A stretch of 64,000 bases of DNA from Streptomyces sp. AC550_RSS872 (GTDB taxonomy: Bacteria; Actinomycetota; Actinomycetes; Streptomycetales; Streptomycetaceae): positions 159,652 through 223,651 of the forward strand of contig NZ_JAGMUL010000005.1 in NCBI RefSeq assembly GCF_019049285.1. The letters are read 5' to 3'. The position numbers and the translations under genes are program-made. The notes below the pieces were generated by a model. It did no database searches. It was not told the origin of the DNA and was given only the letters and a program-made list of their open reading frames with translations. Positions 24,620 through 34,338 of the stretch are shown piece after piece. The stretch's first letter is position 1, and each line of letters opens with the position of its first letter.

Positions 24620-26340
24620 TTGCTGTCAGCCCCTTCGGCGGGTGCGACTTGGGGGTCGGGGGAAGCTTCGGAATCTGCGGGGTCGTCGTCGGGGTCGGGT
24701 GCGCCCGGTGCCTGCTCGTACAGGATCCCGGCGAGGTCGCCGAGCTCCTCCGGCACCTTGGCGGACTCGCTGCGGCCGAGGCCGGCCATCTCGACGACCG
24801 TGACGCCGTCGCCGCCGGTGGTGGCCCGCACCCACACGCGTCGGCGCTGGATGAAGAGGGAGCTGGCGAGACCGAAGATCGCGGCGAGGGAACCGGCGAG
24901 GGCCCAACCGCTGCCGGGCTGGCGGGCGACCTGGAAGCCGGCCCACTCCTTGATCTCCTTCTCGAAGGTGACCGTGCCGGCGCCGTTCGGGAGCTTCATG
25001 GTCTCGCCGGGCTTCAGGTTCTCCCGGACCTGCGCGCCCTTGGCGTCCTTGAACCCCTTCAGATGCTTCTTGTCCAGCTGGTACACGCTCTGCGGGATGC
25101 CCGCGTTGACTCCGAGTTCACCGTGGTAGGCCTCCAGGTTCAGCACCGGGTTCAGCAGTGCCGGGAACTGCGAGGCGAGCTCGTTGCCCTTGACGTAGGT
25201 GGGCAGGAAGAAGGCCTGGAAGCCCAGCTGCTCCCATCCGCCCTTGGCGTTGCGGTAGCCGTCCATGACTTTGATGGCGCCGGTGGAGGTGACGTTGCCG
25301 TCGAGCGGAAGGAGGGGCACTGCGTCGCTGAAGACGACGGTGCCCTTGCCGTCGCGGACCGTGATGACGGGGGCGTAGCCGTGACTGACGAGGTAGACCT
25401 TCGAGTCGCCGACCTCCAAGGGCTCGTTGACCTCGATGCTGGTCTTCTTGTCCTTGCCGTAGGCGCCCACGCTGTAGGTGACGTCCGCCTTGTAGACCCG
25501 GGGGGTGCCCCGGTTGGGGCCGGTCGGCTCGTAGCTGCCGACGAAGTTCTTCAGGTTGAAGCTGAAGGGATCGAGGTCGTCCTGGCTGAAGAGGCTGCCG
25601 GACTTGAAGTCGTCGTACTGGGTGAGGGTGTTGGAGAACCCGTCGCCCTCGACGATCAGCTTGTTGCCCTCGGACTTGAAGAGCTGGCCCCAGGCGAAGG
25701 CGATCAGCATCACGATCAGCGCGATGTGGAAGGCGAGGTTGCCAACCTCGCGCAGATAGCCCTTCTCCGCGGCGACGGCGTCGCCGGCGAGGTGGGCACG
25801 GAAGCGGCGCTTCTTCAGCAGGGCGAGCGCGGCCTCGCGGACCTGCTCGGGCTCGGCCTCGGTGCGCCAGGTGGTGTAGGCGGGCAGCCGGGTCAGGCGC
25901 TTGGGGGCGCCCGGCGGGCGGCCGTGCAGCTGGCCGACGAACTGCCAGGTGCGCGGGACGATGCAGCCGATGAGAGAGACGAACAGCAGGATGTAGATCG
26001 CGGAGAACCACACCGAGCTGTAGACGTGGAAGAGGCCGAGCTTGTCGTAGATCGGCGCGAGCGTCTCGTGGGCCTTGCGGAACTCGGCGACCTTCGTCTC
26101 GTCGATCCCGGTCTGCGGGATGAGCGAGCCGGGGATCGCGCCGAGCGACAGCAGCAGGAGCAGCAGCAGCGCGACCCGCATCGAGGTCAGCTGCCGCCAG
26201 AACCAGCGGGACCAGCCGATGAGGCCGATGGAGGGCGGGCTGGAGATCTCCTCGACGGGGGCGGTGGAGAGCTGGGAGCCGGCGGCGTCCAGGTCCTGGT
26301 CCAGGCCCTCGGGGGCGGCCTTGTCGGTCGTGTTGCTCAT
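24616..26340 (-). CDS. resB: Cytochrome c biogenesis protein ResB/Ccs1
   Basis: A 574-residue protein with three N-terminal transmembrane helices (near 52-70, 112-130, 200-220), a large extracytoplasmic domain (~225-490) and a fourth helix near 495-515. The start of the family is recognisable in WRQLTSMRVALLLLLLLSLGAIPGSLIPQ. ResB partners CcsB in moving haem and holding apocytochrome c. The C-terminal 50 residues are acidic and low complexity (DPDDDPADSEAS). It overlaps ccsB by 4 bp and begins 3 bp after the ccdA stop, confirming an operon. Confidence 0.95.
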   Translation of the reverse strand: MSNTTDKAAPEGLDQDLDAAGSQLSTAPVEEISSPPSIGLIGWSRWFWRQLTSMRVALLLLLLLSLGAIPGSLIPQTGIDETKVAEFRKAHETLAPIYDKLGLFHVYSSVWFSAIYILLFVSLIGCIVPRTWQFVGQLHGRPPGAPKRLTRLPAYTTWRTEAEPEQVREAALALLKKRRFRAHLAGDAVAAEKGYLREVGNLAFHIALIVMLIAFAWGQLFKSEGNKLIVEGDGFSNTLTQYDDFKSGSLFSQDDLDPFSFNLKNFVGSYEPTGPNRGTPRVYKADVTYSVGAYGKDKKTSIEVNEPLEVGDSKVYLVSHGYAPVITVRDGKGTVVFSDAVPLLPLDGNVTSTGAIKVMDGYRNAKGGWEQLGFQAFFLPTYVKGNELASQFPALLNPVLNLEAYHGELGVNAGIPQSVYQLDKKHLKGFKDAKGAQVRENLKPGETMKLPNGAGTVTFEKEIKEWAGFQVARQPGSGWALAGSLAAIFGLASSLFIQRRRVWVRATTGGDGVTVVEMAGLGRSESAKVPEELGDLAGILYEQAPGAPDPDDDPADSEASPDPQVAPAEGADSK

Positions 26341-26343
26341 CGA

Positions 26344-27117
26344 TCAGATCCCCACAGTGAAGCCGGTGGACCAGACCTGCATCTCCTGCACGATGCGGTC
26401 CCAAGCGCCGGTCAGCAGCAGCACACCGGTCGCGATCATCATGGTGCCGCCGATGCGCATCACCCAGACGTAGTGGCGCTTGACCCAGGCGAAGGCGCCG
26501 AGGGCCTTGCGGAAGGCTACGGCAGCCAGCACGAAGGGGAGGCCGAGGCCGAGGCAGTAGGCGACGGTGAGCAGGGCGCCGCGGCCGGCGCTCGCCTCGT
26601 TGTAGGACAGCGCGATCACCGATGTCAGCGTCGGGCCGAGGCAGGGCGTCCAGCCGATGCCGAACAGCGCCCCGAGGAAGGGGGCGCCGACCAGCCCGGT
26701 CACGGGCCGCTTGTGGAAGCGGAACTCGCGCTGGGTCATCCAGGGCATGAGGCCCATGAAGAAGACGCCCATGAGGATCATGAGCACGCCCAGCACCTTG
26801 GACAGGACGACCTTGTGATCCTGGAGGGTGTCGCCGAAGTAGCCGAACAGAGCGCCGCTGGAGACGAACACCGCGGTGAAGCCGAGCACGAACAGGGAGG
26901 CGCCCGCGACCATCCGTCCGCGCCGGGCCTCGGCCAGATCGGTGCCGGTGACTCCGGTGACGTAGGAGAGGTAGCCGGGGACGAGCGGCAGGACGCAGGG
27001 GGAGAAGAAGGAGACGAGGCCGCCGAGCAGCGCGATGGGCAGGGCGAGCAGCAGAGCGCCGCTCAGCACCGTCTTGTTGGGGCCGGCGACCTCGGCGAGC
27101 GTGGTCAGTGCGCTCAC
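26344..27117 (-). CDS. ccdA: Thiol-disulphide transporter CcdA
   Basis: A 257-residue protein with six transmembrane helices. The two redox-active cysteines sit in FFSPCVLPLVPGYLS (~residue 40) and GIGWTPCLGPTLTSV (~155), the defining CcdA/DsbD pattern. It passes electrons from cytoplasmic thioredoxin to the external TlpA/ResA protein, which keeps the haem-binding cysteines of apocytochrome c reduced. It starts with GTG, one base after the stop of the upstream tlpA-like gene, consistent with cotranscription. Confidence 0.95.
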   Translation of the reverse strand: MSALTTLAEVAGPNKTVLSGALLLALPIALLGGLVSFFSPCVLPLVPGYLSYVTGVTGTDLAEARRGRMVAGASLFVLGFTAVFVSSGALFGYFGDTLQDHKVVLSKVLGVLMILMGVFFMGLMPWMTQREFRFHKRPVTGLVGAPFLGALFGIGWTPCLGPTLTSVIALSYNEASAGRGALLTVAYCLGLGLPFVLAAVAFRKALGAFAWVKRHYVWVMRIGGTMMIATGVLLLTGAWDRIVQEMQVWSTGFTVGI

Positions 27118-27118
27118 G

Positions 27119-27721
27119 TCACTTCTCCGCCAGGACGGGCTTGAGCATGCTGCGCAGGGTCTCCTCGCTGAGCGGCGTCAGCGCGCGGGCGGCGAGCCTG
27201 CCCTTGCGGTCGATGACGAGCGTGGAGGGGATGGCCTGCGGGTTGAGCGTGCCCTTCTCGAAGCGGAGCATCTGCTTGCCCGTGGGGTCGTACAGGCTCG
27301 GGTAGGTGATCCCGAACTCCTTCTCGAAGGCCTTGGCGACGGTGGTGTTGGTGTCCCGGGTGTTGATGCCGACGAACTCGACACCCTGTCCCTTGACGTC
27401 GTCGTAGACGGTCTGGAAGTTCTTCGCCTCGGCGCGGCACGGCGGGCACCACGATCCCCATACGTTGATGACGAGAACCTTGCCCTTGGTGCCGGCGGTG
27501 GAGAGCTGCTTGCCGTCGATCGTCTTGCCGGAGAGGACCGGTGCCGCCGCCCGCTTGTCCTGGGCGACCGTGTCGATGCCGTTGTCTCCGGGGACGAAGC
27601 CCGTGTCACCGCCGCCGCCCGACGTGCCACCGGAGCCGCATGCGGACAGGGTCAGCGCGGCCACCGCGGTGGCTGTGGCGAGCAGGGCGGTACGGCTACT
27701 GGCGCGACGGGCGGCACTCAT
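27119..27721 (-). CDS. resA: TlpA/ResA-type thioredoxin lipoprotein
   Basis: A 200-residue lipoprotein: RRASSRTALL, a hydrophobic core and lipobox LTLSACG near residue 28. The thioredoxin-fold domain has the active site WGSWCPPCRAE near residue 93 and the cis-Pro region IPSTLVIDRKG. It reduces the disulphide of apocytochrome c outside the membrane, taking electrons from CcdA encoded next. It is the first gene of the four-gene ccs operon. The ResA name is by role; TlpA is an equally good label. Confidence 0.92.
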   Translation of the reverse strand: MSAARRASSRTALLATATAVAALTLSACGSGGTSGGGGDTGFVPGDNGIDTVAQDKRAAAPVLSGKTIDGKQLSTAGTKGKVLVINVWGSWCPPCRAEAKNFQTVYDDVKGQGVEFVGINTRDTNTTVAKAFEKEFGITYPSLYDPTGKQMLRFEKGTLNPQAIPSTLVIDRKGRLAARALTPLSEETLRSMLKPVLAEK

Positions 27722-27787
27722 GTGAAAAGTTTCGCATGCCCGTTCCGGGGATCTTTGGCACCCCCCTCCCGGACGTGGACCCGCATT

Positions 27788-29083
27788 TCAGGCGGTGTTC
27801 TGAGTGCCCGCGGAAGCGCCCTGACCACCCTGGCTGCCTTGCAGGAAGGACTTCCAGCCGCCGACGGGCTGCTGACCGACCTCCAGCGTGCGCAACTTAT
27901 CGAGAATGTCCGGCTTCTGTACGTCCATCCAGTCCACGAACTGCCGGAAGGAGACGAGCCGGATGTCGGCACCCTTCTCCTTCTCCCGTGCGATGTGCTT
28001 GAAGGCCTCCTCGACGGCGTCCATGTAGATGCCGCCGTTCCACTGCTCGAAGTGGTTGCCTATGAAGAAGGGTGCCCGGTTTGTCTCGTACGCCCGCTTG
28101 AATCCCTGGATGTACGCCTGCGCCGACTGCTCACGCCAGCCGGGGTAGTTGTGGCTGGGCGCCTTCGTCGAGTTGACCGACTGGTTGGCGAGCATGTTGT
28201 AGTCCATGGAGAGGACCTCGAACGAACGTCCGGGGAAAGGTATCTGCTGCAACGGCAGGTCCCACAGCCCCTGCTTCTTCTGCGGCCACACCTGACGGCC
28301 ACCGGGCGAGGAGGCGTCGTAACGCCAGCCGAGCTCGCGGGCGGTGGGCAGCAGCTTGTCCTGGCCGAGGAGACAGGGCGTGCGACCGCCGACGAGCTCC
28401 TTGTCGTAGTCGAAGGGCAGCGAGGGCAGGTCGGTCCACCCGGAGTTGGTCCGCCACTCCTTGACGAAGGCCTTGGCCTGGTCGATCTCGCTGCGCCACT
28501 GCTGCGGGGTCCAGTTGCCGACAGTGCCGTTGCCGGCGCAGAAGTGGCCGTTGAAGTGGGTGCCTATCTCGTGGCCGTCGAGCCAGGCCTGGCGGACGTT
28601 CTTCAGCGTCGCCTTGATGTGCTCGTCGGTGAGGTAGCCGATGTCGGAGGCGCCGCGCGGGTTGTTCGGCGGTTCGTAGAGCCGCTTCTTCGACTCGGGG
28701 AGCAGATACAGCCCCGAGAGGAAGAAGGTCATGTGCGCCTTGTGCTCCTTGGCGAGTTCGAGGAAGCGCGGGAAGAGGCCGTTGCCGACCTCGCCGGCGC
28801 CGTCCCAGGAGAAGACCACGAACTGCGGCGGCTCCTGACCCGGCTCCAGCGGCTCGGGCTTGCCCGGCTGGTGCGGCTGCTTGCCGGTGTAGGAGGTGGA
28901 GCCGTCGCCTATGGGACGGGCACGGTTGGTCTGGGTGCCGGGCTTGTTGCCTCCGCCGCCCGTGGAACCTCCGGCGTCGTTCGACCCGTCTGACGACGTG
29001 AGCGCGCCGCATCCCGCGAGTCCGAGGGTGGCGGCCGCTCCGGCACCGAGTCCGATGACTCCCCTTCGGCTGAAGTTGCGCAT
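27788..29083 (-). CDS. Tat-exported lipoprotein with polysaccharide-deacetylase fold
   Basis: A 431-residue secreted protein. FSRRGVIGLG is a twin-arginine motif and LAGC a lipobox near residue 24, so it is probably a Tat-exported lipoprotein. After a Gly/Asn-rich linker, the NodB-type domain shows FVVFSWDGAGE (position of the TFDDGP motif, one Asp retained) and HEIGTHFNGHF (zinc-binding His motif). Later segments, including FFIGNHFEQWNGG, are conserved in actinobacterial homologues. The degenerate first motif leaves open whether it deacetylates a glycan or only binds one. The start at 29083 was chosen for the Tat motif at the N-terminus; an ATG at 29134 would bury it. Confidence 0.83.
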   Translation of the reverse strand: MRNFSRRGVIGLGAGAAATLGLAGCGALTSSDGSNDAGGSTGGGGNKPGTQTNRARPIGDGSTSYTGKQPHQPGKPEPLEPGQEPPQFVVFSWDGAGEVGNGLFPRFLELAKEHKAHMTFFLSGLYLLPESKKRLYEPPNNPRGASDIGYLTDEHIKATLKNVRQAWLDGHEIGTHFNGHFCAGNGTVGNWTPQQWRSEIDQAKAFVKEWRTNSGWTDLPSLPFDYDKELVGGRTPCLLGQDKLLPTARELGWRYDASSPGGRQVWPQKKQGLWDLPLQQIPFPGRSFEVLSMDYNMLANQSVNSTKAPSHNYPGWREQSAQAYIQGFKRAYETNRAPFFIGNHFEQWNGGIYMDAVEEAFKHIAREKEKGADIRLVSFRQFVDWMDVQKPDILDKLRTLEVGQQPVGGWKSFLQGSQGGQGASAGTQNTA

Positions 29084-29246
29084 TGCTGCCCCGTCCGTCG
29101 TGCTTCTGTGGGTGGTCACCCAGTCAGAGGGCACGACGAACGGGGGGGTTCCTCCGAATCACGGAGGATTCGCAACAAATGTCACAGACGTGCTGTAAGC
29201 CCCCACTGGGGTCCGCAGCCGTATCACGGCGCTCCCGGCGGAGCGT

Positions 29247-29945
29247 CTACGCGCCGAAGGCCTTGTCCTTCCCCTTCACCGGCTTGGCCCCGGCGCGGAG
29301 ATGGGCGGGGACGAGGTCGATGGCCGGCTCGCTGTAGCCGACGGACACGATCCGGTCGCCCTGGTAGGTGAAGCTCGTCAGGGACGCGAGCGTGCACTGC
29401 CGCTTGCGCGGGTCGTGCCACAGCCGCCGCTTCTCGACGTAGCTCCGCACGATCCAGATCGGCAGCTGATGGCTGACCAGCACCGCCTCGTGCCCCCGCG
29501 CGGCGTCCTTGGCGGAGTCCAGCGCGCCCATCATCCGCACGACCTGGTCGACGTACGGCTCACCCCAGGACGGCTTGAAGGGGTTGACCAGGTGCTTCCA
29601 GTTCTCCGGCTTCTTGAGGGCCCCGTCCCCCACCCCGAAGGTCTTTCCCTGGAAGACGTTGTCGGCCTCGATGAGCCGCGCGTCGGTCGCGAGGTCCAGC
29701 CCGTGCGCCTTGGCGATCGGCGTCGCGGTCTCCTGCGCCCGCTCCAGCGGGGAGGCGCAGACGTACGTCACATCGCGGGAGGCGAGATGCTCGGCGACCC
29801 GGTCGGCCATCTGCCGCCCGAGCTCGGAGAGGTGGTACCCGGACAGCCGTCCGTAGAGGATCCCGTCCGGGTTGGCCACCTCGCCGTGCCGCATGACGTG
29901 TACGACGGTGACGTCGCCGTTCTCGGTCGTGGAGTTGTCGCTCAT
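29247..29945 (-). CDS. Histidine phosphatase (phosphoglycerate-mutase-like)
   Basis: A 232-residue branch-1 histidine phosphatase. The catalytic motif VHVMRHGEV (RHG) is near residue 19; the later active-site His lies in [10 protein letters not shown] near 167, with Arg in [10 protein letters not shown]. It removes phosphate from small molecules or proteins; the physiological substrate is unknown. The ATG at 29945 overlaps the hemL stop by 4 bp (ATGA), so it is translated together with hemL, an arrangement that looks conserved in Streptomyces. A much longer open frame continuing upstream is the antisense-rich reading of hemL and was discarded. Confidence 0.9.
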   Translation of the reverse strand: MSDNSTTENGDVTVVHVMRHGEVANPDGILYGRLSGYHLSELGRQMADRVAEHLASRDVTYVCASPLERAQETATPIAKAHGLDLATDARLIEADNVFQGKTFGVGDGALKKPENWKHLVNPFKPSWGEPYVDQVVRMMGALDSAKDAARGHEAVLVSHQLPIWIVRSYVEKRRLWHDPRKRQCTLASLTSFTYQGDRIVSVGYSEPAIDLVPAHLRAGAKPVKGKDKAFGA

Positions 29946-31261
29946 GCCGCCATGGCCTCCGCCGCCGCTCGGGCCGCCGCCGGGAGGGCGTCGGCGATCC
30001 GCTGGACTGCCCGCTCGTCGTGGGCCGTGGACACGAACCAGGACTCGAAGGACGAGGGCGGCAGGTAGACGCCCTGGGCCAGCATCGAGTGGAAGAAGGC
30101 GGTGAAGCGGAAGGACTCCTGGCGCTTGGCGTCCTCGTAGTTGCGCACTTCCCGGTCCGTGAAGAAGACGGAGAACATGTTGGAGGCGTTTTGCAGCCGG
30201 TGCGCGACGCCTTCCTTGGCGAGAGCCTCGGTGACGAGGGACTGGATCTGCGCGGACACGGCGTTGACGGTGTCGTACGCCGCCTCGTCGAGGAGTCGCA
30301 GCTGGGCGAGGCCCGCGGCGGTGGCGACCGGGTTCCCGGAGAGGGTGCCGGCCTGGTACACGGGCCCGGCCGGGGCGAGGTGGGCCATCACGTCGGCGCG
30401 CCCACCGAAGGCGGCGGCCGGGAAGCCGCCCCCCATCACCTTGCCGAAGGTCATCAGGTCGGGCCTGACCCCGTCGACGCCGTACCACCCGGCGCGGCTG
30501 GTCCGGAAGCCGGTCATGACCTCGTCGGAGATGTAGAGGGCGCCGTTCTTGCGGCAGGCGTCCTTCAGCCCCTCGTTGAAGCCGGGGCGCGGCGGGACGA
30601 CACCCATGTTGCCGGGCGAGGCCTCGGTGATCACGCAGGCGATCTCGCCGGGGTAGCGGTGGAAGGCCTCGTGGACGGATTCGAGGTCGTTGTAAGGGAG
30701 GACGACGGTGTCGCCTGCCTGGGCGCCGGTGACGCCGGGGGTGTCGGGCAGCGCGAAGGTGGCGACTCCCGACCCGGCCGCGGCGAGCAGCGAGTCGACG
30801 TGCCCGTGATAGCACCCGGCGAACTTGATCACCTTGGTCCGCTGGGTGAACCCCCGGGCGAGCCGGATGGCGGACATGGTGGCCTCGGTCCCGCTGGAGA
30901 CGAGCCGCACCTGCTCGAGCGGCTCGATCCGGTCGACCATCTCCTCGGCGAGCGCGACCTCGCCCTCACCGGGCGTACCGAAGGAGGTACCGCGGGAGAC
31001 GGCGTCCTGGACGGCGGCGATCACGTCCGGGTGGGAGTGCCCGAGGATCATGGGTCCCCAGGAGCAGACGAGGTCGACGTACTCACGTCCGTCGGCGTCG
31101 GTCAGGTACGGACCGGTGCCGGACACCATGAACCGGGGCGTCCCGCCCACGGCACGGAAGGCGCGTACCGGGGAGTTCACGCCGCCGGGTGTGACGACGG
31201 CCGCACGGTCGAACAGGGCCTGCGAGGCCGGTGCTTCGTATGGATGGGGCGATTCGCTCAT
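29942..31261 (-). CDS. hemL: Glutamate-1-semialdehyde 2,1-aminomutase
   Basis: A 439-residue class III PLP aminotransferase. [10 protein letters not shown] near residue 26, [16 protein letters not shown] near 125 and the PLP-lysine segment [11 protein letters not shown] near 275 are HemL signatures. It converts glutamate-1-semialdehyde to 5-aminolevulinate, the C5 route to haem. The start MSESPHPYE at 31261 fits family length; the frame is open much further upstream but without conservation. Its neighbours, the haem-using cytochrome c maturation operon, lie 3 kb downstream on the same strand. Confidence 0.96.
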   Translation of the reverse strand: MSESPHPYEAPASQALFDRAAVVTPGGVNSPVRAFRAVGGTPRFMVSGTGPYLTDADGREYVDLVCSWGPMILGHSHPDVIAAVQDAVSRGTSFGTPGEGEVALAEEMVDRIEPLEQVRLVSSGTEATMSAIRLARGFTQRTKVIKFAGCYHGHVDSLLAAAGSGVATFALPDTPGVTGAQAGDTVVLPYNDLESVHEAFHRYPGEIACVITEASPGNMGVVPPRPGFNEGLKDACRKNGALYISDEVMTGFRTSRAGWYGVDGVRPDLMTFGKVMGGGFPAAAFGGRADVMAHLAPAGPVYQAGTLSGNPVATAAGLAQLRLLDEAAYDTVNAVSAQIQSLVTEALAKEGVAHRLQNASNMFSVFFTDREVRNYEDAKRQESFRFTAFFHSMLAQGVYLPPSSFESWFVSTAHDERAVQRIADALPAAARAAAEAMAA

Positions 31262-31726
31262 GGCCTGCGACTTCTCCGACCTTCTCGGGCTCCGATGGGC
31301 AGTGACCTCCTCAGGGTAGGCCAGCGGGGGGTGGCGGCAGCGGGACGGCTGCCGGCCCGGCGGACGGGCTCCCTCCGCCTCCCCCGCTGTCCACTTCCCG
31401 ACGGCTCTCCCCCCGCGATCTGCGAGACTGGGCGTGATACACACAGCTCATGCGGGGCGTGATGGTCGGGGACTGAAAAGATCCTGCGGACAGGTGTTTC
31501 AGCGCACGTTTCGGCGGGCGGCCGTGGGGGAGGTCACTGACACGATGATCGGGTTGCGGGGCGGGCGCCACGCGTCCTAGAAAAGCAGTCGGGTGGAGAT
31601 ATGCATCGCGGTGGCGGACTGGGCGAGGGGACTGATGACCTGGGTCCTCGACGTGCCCGGCGGGGAAGGCACCGGCGCGACGCGGAGGATTCGAACGAAG
31701 CACGTCAGGGACACGTAGTACCGGAT
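31262..31726. other. 465-bp intergenic region between divergent hemL and a conserved small gene
   Basis: No coding gene is supported here; open frames on both strands are short and unlike known proteins. It must contain the hemL promoter (leftward) and the promoter of the gene at 31727 (rightward). TTGCGG near 31554 followed 18 bp later by TAGAAA is a possible rightward promoter. No riboswitch or tRNA structure was recognised. Confidence 0.5.
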
Positions 31727-32242
31727 ATGCCGGGTGTACCGAACGAGTCAGAGCGGGCCGACCGTCACAGTGATCGGCTGAGGGCGAGCAGGAATGGTGG
31801 TCGGGTGGGGGTGACGTACAAGTACTTCGGCGCGCCGGACGGTGCGACCGCGGCCCGCGTCCCGATCTCGATGCGCCCCGAAGAACTCGGCGGCGACGAG
31901 CTCGGCATGAACGGCATGTTCACCAAGATCAAGCCGGAGACGATGGCCGCGATGGTCCTGACGGGCATCGAGGGCGTCCCCCTGCACAAGGTCCCGCCGC
32001 TGGAGCTGGTGGTCCTCCACCCCGACTACGCGGTGGTCAAGCTGCCGATGACGGTGGTCGATCCGCTGCGGGGCATAGGGGAGGAAGCGGTGGGCGCCGC
32101 CGCGTTCATCTGGTCCACGGTGCCGGATCGGGGCGGGCCCCGGGATGCGTTCAATGTGTACCAGTTGCTGCACGAGTGGCAGGACTTCAGCCATCGGTTG
32201 CATGAGGCGGGGCATCAGCCTTATTGCTTGGTGTGGCCCTGA
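31727..32242 (+). CDS. Conserved Streptomyces hypothetical protein
   Basis: About 171 residues from ATG 31727, or 143 residues from the alternative GTG at 31811 (VTYKYFG). From that point on the sequence is orderly and looks conserved: VPISMRPEELGGDELGMNGMFTKIKPETMAAMVLTGIEGVPLHKVPPLELVVLHPDYAVVKLPM, ending HRLHEAGHQPYCLVWP. No signal peptide, membrane helix or known catalytic motif is visible. The Ser/Arg/Asp-rich residues before VTYKYFG may be poorly conserved leader. It is divergent from hemL. I do not recognise a function. Confidence 0.65.
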   Translation: MPGVPNESERADRHSDRLRASRNGGRVGVTYKYFGAPDGATAARVPISMRPEELGGDELGMNGMFTKIKPETMAAMVLTGIEGVPLHKVPPLELVVLHPDYAVVKLPMTVVDPLRGIGEEAVGAAAFIWSTVPDRGGPRDAFNVYQLLHEWQDFSHRLHEAGHQPYCLVWP

Positions 32243-32308
32243 GCTGGGGTTTCGTAGATATCGGGCGGGGCTTTCGGGCTCCGCCCTCGTCATGTGCCGG
32301 GTGAGGGC
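32232..32308 (+). repeat. Degenerate intergenic repeat, copy A
   Basis: The segment from GGCCCTGAG through TTTCGGGCTCCGCCCTCG to CATGTGCCGGG closely resembles 34146-34240, in the same orientation; copy B has an extra ~17 bp in the middle. Copy A begins at the stop codon of the upstream gene. The pair brackets the transposase remnant and the MerR gene. Confidence 0.55.
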
Positions 32309-32375
32309 GTAGGCCGGCAGGTTTGCGGTGCTTGCCGGTGCCGGAGCCGAGCGGCTTCAGCACCGGCCCTGGGGG

Positions 32376-33017
32376 TGACTCCGGCGGTGGCGAAGGTGCT
32401 GTGCGTGGTCGCCCTCATCGCTCGGGGTGTGCGGGCCCGACTGCTGACGTTGTTGCAGGCGAGAGCTGATGCGGCCGGGCTGGTCTTCTGGGAGGTCAAT
32501 GTCGACTCCACCGTCCGCCGGGCACACCAGCATGCTGCCGGTGCCCGCCGACGCAGTGCTGTGCAGAAGGAACCGCCAGGCGGAGTCAGCACCGAACCTG
32601 AAGACCATGGACCGGGCAGGTCGCGAGGCGGGTTCACCACGAAGATTCATCTGGCGTGCGAGCAGGGACAGAAGCCGTTGGCGCTGCTGATCACCGCCGG
32701 GCACGCGGCGACAGTCCGCAGTTCGAGCCGGTCCTGAACGCGATCGGGGCACTCCGGCCTGGAGTCGGTCGGCCGAGAAGCCGCCCGCTGCGGGTGCGAG
32801 GCGATGAGGCGATGAGGCGTACTCTTCACGCGCGAATCGCGCCTACCTGCGCAGACGTGGCATCAGGTGCACGATTCCTGAGCCGGCCGATCAGGTCCGC
32901 GACCGCAGGCGCCGCGGACGTGGCGGTGGCCGTCTCAAGCAGCACCGGGCCGTGGCGGCCCGGTTCGACAAACTTGCGGTGCGGATGCCACAGCAGCAAA
33001 GGACGGCCCTGCGGTGA
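32376..33017 (+). pseudogene. IS5-family transposase remnant
   Basis: Recognisable DDE transposase fragments remain. VFWEVNVDSTVRRAHQHAAGARR carries the first catalytic Asp, and SRGGFTTKIHLACEQGQKPLALLITAGHA follows. A one-base loss near 32706 then shifts the frame, and continuation in the next frame gives QFEPVLNAIGALRPGVGRPRSRP. Further on, AYLRRRGIRCTIPEPADQ and QHRAVAARFDKLAVR are readable. The part that should carry the catalytic Glu (between GGGRL and KQHRA) is deleted, and about 100 N-terminal residues are missing. Multiple frameshifts plus loss of a catalytic residue make it inactive. No intact terminal inverted repeats could be identified. Confidence 0.8.
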
Positions 33018-33140
33018 CTACGGAGGAAGGGCGCGTTTCCCCGCATTGGCGCGGCGCGGTGTGGATGGGGTTGCACCTTCCGTAGCGGCATGTGGTCCGG
33101 TGGACTTACCTCCTGATGCCTTGAGGAAAGGTCCCTGCTC

Positions 33141-34073
33141 ATGCATTCGTCCTTCATGCCACCGCGTCAGGTCAAGATCGGTGACGCGGCGGCCTTCGTC
33201 GGCAGCACGCCACGGGCGATTCGCCATTACCACGAGATCGGCCTGCTCCCCGAGCCTGAGCGGGGCGGCGATGACCGCCGCCGCTACGGGTACGAGGACA
33301 TGATCCGCTTGCTGTGGATTCGCAGGATGGCCGACGCCGGGATCGCCCTGGACGACATCCGTGACGCCTTTACCACCGGCAGGGCTTCCGCCGGCGCGGA
33401 CAGCGGAGAAGCTATCGCGGGCATCCTGGAGCGGTTGGAGGAAACCCTCGCCGACCAGGAGGCGGAATTGCGGCGGCAACGGACCGCCGTGCAGCGGATG
33501 CGCACCGAAGGCAGCCGGATGGGCCTGCTCTCCGACGTCGTCACCGAACGCCTCAAGAGCCTGCCCGAGGGCTCCCTGCGTCAGGCGGACCTGGACACTC
33601 TGCTGGTCACCGAGCGGATCTTCGGCCCGCTCGGCGCGGCCGTCCAGGCCACCCGCTTCGTCGTTCTGGCCACGCATCCCACTCTGCGGGAGGATTCCGA
33701 CCGCATCGATGAAGCCGAGGAGGCACTCGATGACAGTGTCGCCGTCGATGATCCACGGGTGGCTCAAGTGGCCGTCGAGCGGCACGCCTTCGAAAGCGCC
33801 CTGCACGCCGTCATCGAGGAGACCGGCCTGGATAAGGACGACGATGCCCTCTTCGACGCCTGGGACACTTTGCACCCCGCCACCGCCGATGACGGCGAGG
33901 GCGAGGCCGACCTCAGCTCTGGCAGGCGGGAGGCTGACTCCATGAGCGTGTTCGAAGCCACCGGCAAGATGCCCTACGACTTCTCCCCTGCCCGCCTGCG
34001 CTGTATGGAACTGGCGGAAGAACTGTCCGCCCAAGACTCACCCGCTACCTGGAACACGGCCCAGCTGTCGTAG
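33141..34073 (+). CDS. MerR-family regulator with long C-terminal domain
   Basis: A 310-residue regulator. The N-terminal winged helix is typical: VKIGDAAAFVGSTPRAIRHYHEIGLLPEPERGGDDRRRYGYEDMIRLLWIRRMADAGIALDDI, residues ~10-75. A predicted coiled coil follows (LERLEETLADQEAELRRQRTAVQRM) and then a roughly 180-residue C-terminal part of unknown ligand specificity, much longer than in metal-type MerR proteins, as in drug- or macrolide-responsive members. The start at 33141 follows GAGGAAAG; an internal ATG at 33156 is possible. It sits 265 bp upstream of a macrolide-type glycosyltransferase gene in the same direction, which it may control. Confidence 0.87.
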   Translation: MHSSFMPPRQVKIGDAAAFVGSTPRAIRHYHEIGLLPEPERGGDDRRRYGYEDMIRLLWIRRMADAGIALDDIRDAFTTGRASAGADSGEAIAGILERLEETLADQEAELRRQRTAVQRMRTEGSRMGLLSDVVTERLKSLPEGSLRQADLDTLLVTERIFGPLGAAVQATRFVVLATHPTLREDSDRIDEAEEALDDSVAVDDPRVAQVAVERHAFESALHAVIEETGLDKDDDALFDAWDTLHPATADDGEGEADLSSGRREADSMSVFEATGKMPYDFSPARLRCMELAEELSAQDSPATWNTAQLS

Positions 34074-34145
34074 GGGTTCGCTGCGGAGATGCCCCCCTTG
34101 AGGGCTCGGACGCTGACGGAGTCGATCGCGCGAGGTCAACGCACA

Positions 34146-34240
34146 TCTTGGCCCTGAGGTGGGGTTTCACGGGCAGCGGGCGGCCTGCCCGGGAGTTGGC
34201 GGGTTTTCGGGCCCGCCTTCGCCATGTGCCGGGAGGGGCG
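34146..34240 (+). repeat. Degenerate intergenic repeat, copy B
   Basis: Shares GGCCCTGAG, TGGGGTTTC, GGGCGG, TTTTCGGGC, GCCTTCG and CATGTGCCGGG in order with 32232-32308. It lies between merR and the glycosyltransferase gene. Being only ~1.9 kb from copy A and next to a dead transposase, it may be part of an old insertion-sequence footprint. Confidence 0.5.
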
Positions 34241-34338
34241 CCGACAGGCATGTGGGCGGTTCCGTGCGGGAATCGCGTTGCCCAGGCGGGCTTCTCGGCG
34301 TTTCTCTGGCGTAGACCTCTATCCAAGGAAGTCCGGTC

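Noticed and set aside
24649..27144. An 831-codon plus-strand open frame over the cytochrome c operon
   Set aside because: Antisense to resB, ccdA and ccsB, all of which have clear family motifs.
31680..31700. GGATTCGAAC, which resembles the T-loop of a tRNA read on the minus strand
   Set aside because: The flanking bases do not form a T-stem, and no anticodon or acceptor arms can be folded around it.
33141..34073. Metal-responsive MerR
   Set aside because: The C-terminal part is far longer than in metal sensors and lacks the conserved Cys ligands.
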